Assembly: GCF_900446255.1 (NCBI RefSeq)
Contig: NZ_UIGI01000001.1
Coordinates: 2,630,763-2,694,762 of the forward strand
DNA: 64,000 nucleotides
Direction of reading: 5' to 3'
From: Buttiauxella agrestis
GTDB lineage: Bacteria; Pseudomonadota; Gammaproteobacteria; Enterobacterales; Enterobacteriaceae
Every line of letters starts with the position of its first letter. Position 1 is the stretch's first letter. Shown here in pieces: positions 57,947 to 64,000 of this stretch. Both the position numbers and the translations under genes were made by a program. Below the pieces are notes generated by a model. It made no database searches. It saw only the letters and a program-made list of their open reading frames with translations, and was not told the origin of the DNA.

Positions 57947-59212
57947 TTAATGCCAGTCCTTACCTTTGACACGCTCGAGGCGTTTTTGCAGATCCGCCAC
58001 GGCAGTTTTGCCGTCGGTTCCACCATTTAGCACTTTAAAGGTCACGTTAAAGATGGCGTTAGAGACGCGCGGATACTGGCTTTGGGTTGCCGTTGCCGGG
58101 CGAGGAACCGCATTGGCGAAGATATCTTTAAACATGGTTAAATGCGGTGCAGCTTCCAGAACCGCTTTATCCTCATACAGCGCTGAACGCGTCGGGGCGA
58201 AGCCTAAATACTTAAGCTGCATCTTCTGCGAATCGGCATCGGTGAGGATTTTCAGCAGCGCAATCGCTGCATCTTTGTTTTTGGTATTGGCGTTAATCGA
58301 CCACTGCCAGCCACCCAGGGCGTTGGCTGATTTACCCTCCGGCCCGGCAGGAAGTGGCGCTACGCCGACTTTGCCTTTGAGCGGGCTGTCAGCGCCTTGC
58401 GAGAGCAGATACGCATACGGCCAGTTGCGCATAAACAGCGCATCGCCATTCTGGAACACCGCTCGCGACTCTTCTTCTTTGTAACCCAGTGCGCCTTTCG
58501 GCGTGATTTTACCCATCCAGCCTGCGACCATATCCAGCGCTGCCGCAGCCTTCGGATTATTAATGGTCACGTTCCCTTTTTCGTCGATAAAGGTGCCGCC
58601 GCCGTAGGAATCAATCCACTCCAGCGCGTTACAAGTCAGCCCTTCATACGATTTCCCCTGGAAGATCATCCCCCAGAAGTTTTTGTGTCCGGCCTTGCGT
58701 TCTTCGGCCTGGATTTTGGTGGCGATACGCGTCAGATCTTCCCAGGTTTTCGGCGGCTGCTCGTTGTATTTTTCCAGCAGGTCTTTGCGGTAATAGAGCA
58801 CGCCGGTATCCAGATACGCTGGCACCGCTTTCACTTTGCCGTTCACCGTGTCATTCGCCCACGGGCCGGGGAAGAAATCACCTTTCATATCGCCCACGGC
58901 ATCGGTTAAATCGAGGGTTTGCTTATCGAGCAGGCCGACCCAGATGGTGTCGGACTGGAACAGATCCACCGCTTTTTCATCTTTGGCGGCAAACAGTTGC
59001 TGGAGCAGCGCCAGTTTTTCGTCAGACGCCGCCGGGAACTCGATAAACTCCAGCTTGTTGCTGGTCTGTTTTTCAAAACGGTCTTTGACGTAGTTGCAGT
59101 ATTCCTTACCGCCAGGGGAGATCGGGCATTCCATACGCAGAGTATCGGCAAGCGCGGCGTTAGAAACGCCCGCCAGCGCTAAGGTAATAAGACTTAACGT
59201 CAGCTTTTTCAT
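57947..59212 (-). CDS. Extracellular sugar-binding protein of a CUT1 ABC transporter
   Basis: 421 aa with signal peptide (MKKLTLSLITLALAGVSNAALA) and SBP_bac_1 fold: VDLFQSDTIWVGLL, VPAYLDTGVLYYRKDLLEKY, PPKTWEDLTRIATK, FQNGDALFMRNWPYAYLL, GGWQWSINANTKNKDAAI. It resembles binding proteins for trehalose/maltose/palatinose-type disaccharides. First gene of a six-gene unit with two permeases, an ATPase and two GH13 hydrolases. Confidence 0.93.
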   Translation of the reverse strand: MKKLTLSLITLALAGVSNAALADTLRMECPISPGGKEYCNYVKDRFEKQTSNKLEFIEFPAASDEKLALLQQLFAAKDEKAVDLFQSDTIWVGLLDKQTLDLTDAVGDMKGDFFPGPWANDTVNGKVKAVPAYLDTGVLYYRKDLLEKYNEQPPKTWEDLTRIATKIQAEERKAGHKNFWGMIFQGKSYEGLTCNALEWIDSYGGGTFIDEKGNVTINNPKAAAALDMVAGWMGKITPKGALGYKEEESRAVFQNGDALFMRNWPYAYLLSQGADSPLKGKVGVAPLPAGPEGKSANALGGWQWSINANTKNKDAAIALLKILTDADSQKMQLKYLGFAPTRSALYEDKAVLEAAPHLTMFKDIFANAVPRPATATQSQYPRVSNAIFNVTFKVLNGGTDGKTAVADLQKRLERVKGKDWH

Positions 59213-59513
59213 TGTTTCCTCTTTTGTTCAGACCAAACCGGAGGGAGTGCGTTTTAAACGCACCAATAAAAAAGCTAGTTAACAATCGAACCAGACGGCA
59301 ACTTAGCTGGCTAACCTTTGCGCGATTTCTCGACGTGGTGCACGTAACGCTATTTTTTATTGAGCTTTTGTGTGGGACGGGCTACGGGGGTCATTGAGTG
59401 GGCGTTTGTACACGGAATGCTGTATTTCGAACGAGTTAATAAGTTCAGATTAAAAGTCGGTTTATCCAGGGTATATTCCAATCAATAACGTTTCTTTAAT
59501 TAATGGATTAATT
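59213..59513. other. Divergent intergenic region between the alpha-glucoside operon and the candidate toxin gene
   Basis: 301 bases holding promoters for both directions. A palindrome GTGCGTTT-T-AAACGCAC at 59247-59263, about 35 bases before the binding-protein start, is a possible operator. The DNA turns AT-rich towards the right. Confidence 0.5.
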
Positions 59514-60695
59514 ATGACTATTTATCAACTCAGCACGCGTATCAAATCGAATGCTCCACCCGATTCCCTGGTCTATGATTTATCTATTTATCGGATGGAT
59601 TCGGATAGAAATAAATACTCTCTGATAGATGTGAAGCAACAACCTATTCAGGGAAATTATGAAACTCTAAAACACCCAACCGATAATATTAGCGAGTCAC
59701 TTTCGACAATTTATATTATGGAAGTCACGCTTTATCGCAAAACGATGCTGCATACGCTGTGTGTTACTGCTTCACCGTTTACCCGGATGTACACATTAGA
59801 AGAGTTTGTATCCGGGAAAGCCTGGTCTATCGTTAAACGAGAAAACCCTTGTTATTTTGTATCAACGGGCACATCAAAACTGGAAAGTGAAGGTGGAAAG
59901 GTTGTAAAAGTAAATATATCCAGACCGGAAAGGCCGTTTATTGCCGAACAATATCCTATTGGAGACCCGCAGGATCCATTTGAAAAAAACATTATTGAAG
60001 AGCAAATAAAAAATAGATTTAACCAAGCTACATTCCCCGATCAGAATGCAAGTAGCTTATGTGGACCAGCGGCATTTTTCTATTGCCTGCAAATGGACAG
60101 GCCAGATGTTTATGCGCAAGCTGCAAAAGAAATTTGGCAATTTGGGAAAACTAAAATTGGCGCACTTGAGATCGCACCGGGGGACGGTTGTCGGCATCCT
60201 GAGGGTTCATTTTTTAGAAATGGAACCCGCCCCAAAATACTGGGACTGGACTGGATGACACTGGCGAGTCTGAGAGACTCCGAAAATAGCATATTGGACT
60301 TCGATACACTCGATTCCCCCGTTGCTGGAATCACCCTATGGCAAACGCTAACAGAATGGTTTGAGAAAGCGGGATATATAAAAGTGTTCAGTAATGTCGG
60401 AGCTACCCAGGCTGGAATTCAAGGCATGCAAGATCTAAATAACTATGTGCAGAAGGGATATAAAGTTGTTTCACTCATCAATGACAGCTTATTAGAAGGG
60501 AGTTCTTCCGAACGGGCGACATATCCTACTCACTGGATTGTCTGGGGTGGCCCGGCTGTTCAGGGAATAGACAGGGCGGTACATCTAAATTTATTTTCAT
60601 GGGGTCAGATGCAAGATCAGATAAAACCTGGCAAAGATCTCTCTTTTTTCATTAATCGATTTTTCGGAGGGCTGGTTTTTAAACCAATCAAATAA
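59514..60695 (+). CDS. Unrecognised protein with papain-like Cys/His arrangement; candidate toxin/effector
   Basis: 393 aa, no signal peptide and no membrane helix. The N-terminal ~180 residues are beta-rich and unrecognised. From about residue 175 the motif SSLCGPAAFFYCL (Cys183) and later THWIVWGGP (His340) match the Cys-Gly-Pro-Ala and His-W/hydrophobic arrangement of papain/C39-like or NlpC-like cysteine hydrolases. A possible third residue is Asn or Asp in HLNLFSWG. Codon use is more AT-rich than the flanks and the ribosome site is weak. It is followed 2 bases later by a lipoprotein gene. Taken together this looks like an interbacterial (for example type VI-delivered) peptidase/amidase with immunity protein, but no delivery domain (PAAR, Rhs, MIX) is visible. 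Confidence 0.75.
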   Translation: MTIYQLSTRIKSNAPPDSLVYDLSIYRMDSDRNKYSLIDVKQQPIQGNYETLKHPTDNISESLSTIYIMEVTLYRKTMLHTLCVTASPFTRMYTLEEFVSGKAWSIVKRENPCYFVSTGTSKLESEGGKVVKVNISRPERPFIAEQYPIGDPQDPFEKNIIEEQIKNRFNQATFPDQNASSLCGPAAFFYCLQMDRPDVYAQAAKEIWQFGKTKIGALEIAPGDGCRHPEGSFFRNGTRPKILGLDWMTLASLRDSENSILDFDTLDSPVAGITLWQTLTEWFEKAGYIKVFSNVGATQAGIQGMQDLNNYVQKGYKVVSLINDSLLEGSSSERATYPTHWIVWGGPAVQGIDRAVHLNLFSWGQMQDQIKPGKDLSFFINRFFGGLVFKPIK

Positions 60696-60697
60696 AC

Positions 60698-61138
60698 ATG
60701 TGGATATTACGTAGTCTTATATTAGGTGGGCTTTTCTGTGTTTCAGCATGCAGCATGTTAAGCCCGAAGGCTGAATATATTCCAGAGGGGGACGAACTAA
60801 AAGCAGCCGTTGTTGGCGTTCCTTATCTTTTAAAGATCAACATCCTGGGGGGAAGAGTTATTGGCGGATGGTACGAATCCGAACCTGATTACAAACCAGG
60901 TTTAGTCACACCTAATGATGCTGGAATTTTCCTTCGCAACTGTCGTTTACCCGAGAGCAAAACGGAATCTTTCTTGCCTAAGACTCCACTATATAATGGT
61001 AATTGTATTGAAGTTTATGGCACTCCTACAAAAGCAGGAGAGCTAAAAATAAAAATTGATGGCGGTATGTACGGCAGCATGATCGCGCCAGCCAGCGAAT
61101 TTAGCAAAGAATACAAAATAAACGTTATTCAGCCATAA
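60698..61138 (+). CDS. Small lipoprotein downstream of the candidate toxin; candidate immunity protein
   Basis: 146 aa with lipoprotein signal (GLFCVSAC, Cys18); Ser at +2 predicts outer-membrane sorting. The mature part is beta-rich with a short Ig-like start (VVGVPYLLKINILGG) and two further Cys (NCRLPES, GNCIEVYG) that may form a disulphide, and a GTPTKAGELKIKI strand typical of Ig-like repeats. The start lies 2 bases after the previous stop, so the two proteins are made together. An exported partner of a non-exported enzyme fits self-protection in the periplasm (inference). Confidence 0.78.
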   Translation: MWILRSLILGGLFCVSACSMLSPKAEYIPEGDELKAAVVGVPYLLKINILGGRVIGGWYESEPDYKPGLVTPNDAGIFLRNCRLPESKTESFLPKTPLYNGNCIEVYGTPTKAGELKIKIDGGMYGSMIAPASEFSKEYKINVIQP

Positions 61139-61152
61139 AATCTACCCCCTAA

Positions 61153-61186
61153 ACAGAAGGATCTCTGAGAGATCCTTTCTGTTTTT
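61153..61186 (+). terminator. Rho-independent terminator of the candidate toxin-immunity unit
   Basis: Stem ACAGAA-GGATCTCT / GAGATCC-TTTCTGT followed by a run of five T, 15 bases after the stop codon. Confidence 0.85.
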
Positions 61187-61193
61187 CAAATGG

Positions 61194-62309
61194 TCACCAC
61201 GCCAGCCACTCCCCGCCCCGGTTGCTGCTCTCACGCACGGTTTCGATAAACCTCATGCCCGCAAGCCCTTCGGCGATACCCGGCAGCCAGGGCGCGTCGC
61301 CACCGCGAATTTTAACCGCCGCTTCACGGTAAATTTGCGCGAAACCTTCCAGATATCCTTCCGGATGCCCGGCGGGTGTACGGCACTGATGGCGTACGGA
61401 ATCATGATTATTCACACCGTTTCGCGTGACAACGTAACTATTGCCATGATGAGGGTGAATTTCAAGAATTTCAGGCTGTTGCTGGCGGAAACCTATCGTC
61501 GCCCTGCTTCCCACAATGCGCAGACGCAGGTCGTTTTCGAAACCGGGAGCCACCTGGCTTGCCCATAACCGCCCACGAGCGCCGTTGGCGTAACGCATTT
61601 CAGCGTACACTTCGTCGTCCAAAACGCGTCCCGGAATGCGCGTCAGCAGTTCGCCGCGCACGGTTTCCGGTTCCATGCCGCTGACAAACGCTGCCAGTTG
61701 CCAGGCGTGAGTGCCGATATCCCCAATCGCACCGGCCCCCGCCATGGCCGGATTGCCACGCCAGCTCGCCTGTTTGTTGTCGGTCAACTCCAGCCTGTCG
61801 TTGAGCCAGTCCTGCAAATACTCTACTTCGATGGCACGAATATCACCGATTTCACTGTTGGCGATGCGTGCTCGGGCTTCGCGCACCATCGGTAGCGCGC
61901 TGTAATTATGCGTCAGAATAAATTGCAGGCCGGTTGCGTCGATAATCTGCGCCAGCTCCTGGGCCTCGGCGAGCGTTACCCCGAGCGGTTTGTCGCAGAT
62001 CACATGAATGTCGTGTTGCAGAAATACTTTGGCTACCGGAACGTGAAGATGGTTGGGGGTGACAATCGAGACAACTTCAATGCCATCAGGCCGCGCGGCT
62101 TCACGCTCGGCCATCTCCTGCCAACTGGCATAACAGCGGTCGGCTGCGATAAACAGCGCTTCACCGCTGCGTTTTGCCACTTCCGGCGAGGACGAAAACG
62201 CCCCGGCAACCAGTTCAAACTGGTCATCAAGCCGGGCTGCGATACGGTGCACGCCGCCGATAAACGAGCCTTCACCGCCCCCTACCATTCCTAAACGAAG
62301 TCGTTTCAT
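61194..62309 (-). CDS. Gfo/Idh/MocA-family sugar dehydrogenase
   Basis: 371 aa. N-terminal Rossmann motif GMVGGGEGSFIGGVHRIAAR and the family block VSIVTPNHLHVPVAKVFL, followed by CDKPLGVTLAEA (the EKP/CKP catalytic-Lys motif) and the C-terminal oxidoreductase domain with GDIGTHAWQLA (catalytic His). NAD(P)-linked oxidation of a sugar or inositol is expected; substrate unknown. It is last of at least three co-directional genes. Three bases separate it from the isomerase. Confidence 0.92.
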   Translation of the reverse strand: MKRLRLGMVGGGEGSFIGGVHRIAARLDDQFELVAGAFSSSPEVAKRSGEALFIAADRCYASWQEMAEREAARPDGIEVVSIVTPNHLHVPVAKVFLQHDIHVICDKPLGVTLAEAQELAQIIDATGLQFILTHNYSALPMVREARARIANSEIGDIRAIEVEYLQDWLNDRLELTDNKQASWRGNPAMAGAGAIGDIGTHAWQLAAFVSGMEPETVRGELLTRIPGRVLDDEVYAEMRYANGARGRLWASQVAPGFENDLRLRIVGSRATIGFRQQQPEILEIHPHHGNSYVVTRNGVNNHDSVRHQCRTPAGHPEGYLEGFAQIYREAAVKIRGGDAPWLPGIAEGLAGMRFIETVRESSNRGGEWLAW

Positions 62310-62311
62310 GG

Positions 62312-63370
62312 TTACTCCTCCAGCCCGAGCATGCGACGCGCCGCTGATTTGTCGCTGTCGCGCAGCGCAAAATCGTCAAAGGCATATTCGGCAACCGGAA
62401 TAATGTGTTCCGCGATAAATTTTGCCCCTTCGCGCGCGCCTGCGTCACCTGATTTCAGGCAACACTCCCATTCAAGCGTAGCCCATCCGCTGTAGTCATA
62501 TTGCGCCAATTTGCTGAAGATCCCGTTGAAATTAACCTGCCCGTCACCGAGGGAGCGAAAACGCCCAGGGCGATCAATCCATGGCTGATAACCCGCATAA
62601 ACGCCGCTTTTTGGCGATGTCTGAAACTCGGCGTCTTTGACGTGAAAGGCTTTGATTCGTGCGTGGTAATGGTCGATAAAACCGAGGTAATCCATGTGTT
62701 GCAGCAGCATATGGCTTGGATCGTAGAGAATATTGCAGCGCGGGTGGTTATCGACCAGCGCCAGAAAACGCTCGAACGTGACGCCATCATGCAAATCTTC
62801 ACCAGGATGTAGCTCAAAACAGACATCAACACCCGCGTCGTCAAAGCAGTCCAGAATTGGCTTCCAGCGGGCAGCAAGTTCATGAAATGCTTCATCCAGC
62901 AGTTGCTCATTGCGCGGTGGCCACGGGTAAAAATAAGGCCAGGCCAGTGCGCCAGAAAACGTCGCGTGGGCCTTTAGCCCGAGATTTTGTGAGGCTCGAG
63001 CGGCCTGTTTCAGGCTATCGACCGCCCATTGCTGACGCGCAACGGCATCGTGCGCCAGTTCAGGCGGAGCGAAACCGGCAAATGCTGCGTCATACGCCGG
63101 ATGTACGGCCACCAGTTGCCCTTGCAGATGAGTTGAAAGCTCGCTGATTTCCAGTCCAACATTACCCAAAATGCCTCGGATTTCCGTGCAGTACTCCTGG
63201 CTTTCAGCGGCTTTGGCGAGGTCAAAAATATGTGGCAGGTGCGTGGGGATTTGCACCGCTTTGTAGCCCAACCCTGCCGCCCAGGCGGCTAGCGTGTCGA
63301 GCGAGTTGAACGGGGGTTTATCGGATATAAACTGTGAGAGAAATATGGACGGCCCTTTCAGGGTTTTCAT
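62312..63370 (-). CDS. Sugar phosphate isomerase/epimerase (AP endonuclease 2 TIM-barrel family)
   Basis: 352 aa of the xylose-isomerase-like TIM barrel family. Metal-ligand signatures: CFELHPGEDLHDG (Glu), ILYDPSHMLLQHMDYLG (Asp, His), IKAFHVKDAEF (His) and TLEWECCLKSG (Glu). In related operons such enzymes act on 3-keto-sugars or inositols made by Gfo/Idh/MocA dehydrogenases. Its ATG overlaps the stop of the upstream dehydrogenase gene. Confidence 0.9.
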   Translation of the reverse strand: MKTLKGPSIFLSQFISDKPPFNSLDTLAAWAAGLGYKAVQIPTHLPHIFDLAKAAESQEYCTEIRGILGNVGLEISELSTHLQGQLVAVHPAYDAAFAGFAPPELAHDAVARQQWAVDSLKQAARASQNLGLKAHATFSGALAWPYFYPWPPRNEQLLDEAFHELAARWKPILDCFDDAGVDVCFELHPGEDLHDGVTFERFLALVDNHPRCNILYDPSHMLLQHMDYLGFIDHYHARIKAFHVKDAEFQTSPKSGVYAGYQPWIDRPGRFRSLGDGQVNFNGIFSKLAQYDYSGWATLEWECCLKSGDAGAREGAKFIAEHIIPVAEYAFDDFALRDSDKSAARRMLGLEE

Positions 63371-64000
63371 TACAACATCTCCTTAATTAAAACCGTGCGT
63401 TGCTCGCGAACGGCAAGGTCTGCCGCCAGCACCACGGCCAGGCTTTCAACCGCCTGCTGCTGGTGTAACGTCAAATCGCTGTCGTCAAAAATGGCACGAG
63501 CAAAAAACTGTTGTTCGAGTTGGCATAAAGCAAAGTGATCGGGTTCGTCGCTCGCCGTCACCCATTCATCCTGGTGAACAAATTCGCCCTGGGCGTTTAA
63601 TTCGCCATGATGGACACGCAGTGATTCGGTGCGCGTGTGCGCCTCGACATTAGCTGACTGCCCTTCGCCAGCGGCTTCCCGGGCGACAATAGAAACAGAA
63701 CCTTGCGGGCCAATCACATCTTTAATAAAGAACGCCGTCTGACTCATCATCGGCCCCCATCCCGCCTCGTACCAGCCGACGGAGCCGTCTTCAAAACGTA
63801 CCTGAAGCTGGCCGTAGTTGAACTGCTCGGATGGAATTTCATCGCTTAAGCGCACGCCAATAGCACTCACCGAGTGCGGGGTGGATTGCGCCATCTGGCA
63901 CATCACATCCAGATAATGCACGCCGCAATCGACAATCGGCGAGAGCGACTGCATCAGCATTTTGTGGGTGTGCCAGGCGCTACCGCTGCTTTGCTGGTTG
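63370..64000 (-). CDS. Second Gfo/Idh/MocA-family dehydrogenase (N-terminal part outside the window)
   Basis: The C-terminal oxidoreductase domain is seen: SAWHTHKMLMQSLSPIVDCG, VHYLDVMCQM (catalytic His), VRFEDGSVGWYEAGWGPM. The frame runs open through base 64000, so the internal ATG at 63960 is not the start. About 210 residues are inside the window. It probably works with the isomerase and the other dehydrogenase on a three-step sugar conversion. Confidence 0.88.
   Translation of the reverse strand, partial: NQQSSGSAWHTHKMLMQSLSPIVDCGVHYLDVMCQMAQSTPHSVSAIGVRLSDEIPSEQFNYGQLQVRFEDGSVGWYEAGWGPMMSQTAFFIKDVIGPQGSVSIVAREAAGEGQSANVEAHTRTESLRVHHGELNAQGEFVHQDEWVTASDEPDHFALCQLEQQFFARAIFDDSDLTLHQQQAVESLAVVLAADLAVREQRTVLIKEML

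Overview
The window is chromosomal DNA from a gamma-proteobacterium of the family Enterobacteriaceae. Many genes are recognisable at sight as close relatives of E. coli K-12 genes (hrpA, azoR, ydbL-ynbE-ydbH, ldhA, hslJ, nifJ/ydbK, yncE, aldA, ydcF). The gene order is not that of E. coli or Salmonella. hrpA and azoR are about 32 kb from aldA and about 44 kb from ydcF, which are neighbours of hrpA in E. coli, and several accessory blocks lie between them. The genus cannot be fixed from the sequence alone; something in the Enterobacter/Kluyvera/Buttiauxella range would fit. There are no rRNA or tRNA genes, CRISPR arrays, transposases, integrases or phage genes.

Layout. 1-3110: end of a DppA-like peptide-binding protein, a divergent PepT-like aminopeptidase and a short-chain dehydrogenase. 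3174-7884: hrpA and azoR, divergent. 7960-12394: a four-gene surface-glycan cluster (GT2 polyprenyl-phosphate glycosyltransferase, SAM methyltransferase, flippase-like membrane protein, large membrane glycosyltransferase). The last gene is frameshifted at a run of six C. A gene-poor AT-rich gap follows. 13297-16169: dat-ddc, which make 1,3-diaminopropane. 16695-20235: ydbH-ynbE-ydbL plus an unknown small secreted protein. 20448-26145: ldhA, hslJ, a DUF333 lipoprotein and nifJ.

26243-37848 is a surface-adhesin locus. It holds a LuxR-type regulator, an unknown periplasmic protein, a lipoprotein joining a BamE-like and an OmpA-like domain, a 1704-residue trimeric autotransporter, a small exported helical-repeat protein, two winged-helix regulators (one membrane-anchored, with an overlapping small membrane partner), and a DUF1471 protein. 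37898-40518 holds Fur-controlled yncE and aldA.

40730-50852 is a complete sugar-catabolic unit: SorC-family regulator, RbsBAC-type ABC importer with a DUF2291 lipoprotein, split transketolase, FGGY kinase and fucose-isomerase-like enzyme. The logic is import, isomerisation, phosphorylation, then transketolase cleavage. D-apiose is the best guess for the substrate. After ydcF, 51738-59212 is an alpha-glucoside unit (CUT1 ABC importer plus two GH13 alpha-glucosidases) resembling palatinose/trehalulose operons. 59514-61138 is an AT-richer two-gene unit: an unrecognised protein with a papain-like Cys/His arrangement and no export signal, followed two bases later by a lipoprotein. It reads as a candidate toxin-immunity pair and is the most likely undescribed system here. 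The window ends in a run of sugar dehydrogenase/isomerase genes (two Gfo/Idh/MocA proteins and a TIM-barrel isomerase), cut at base 64000.
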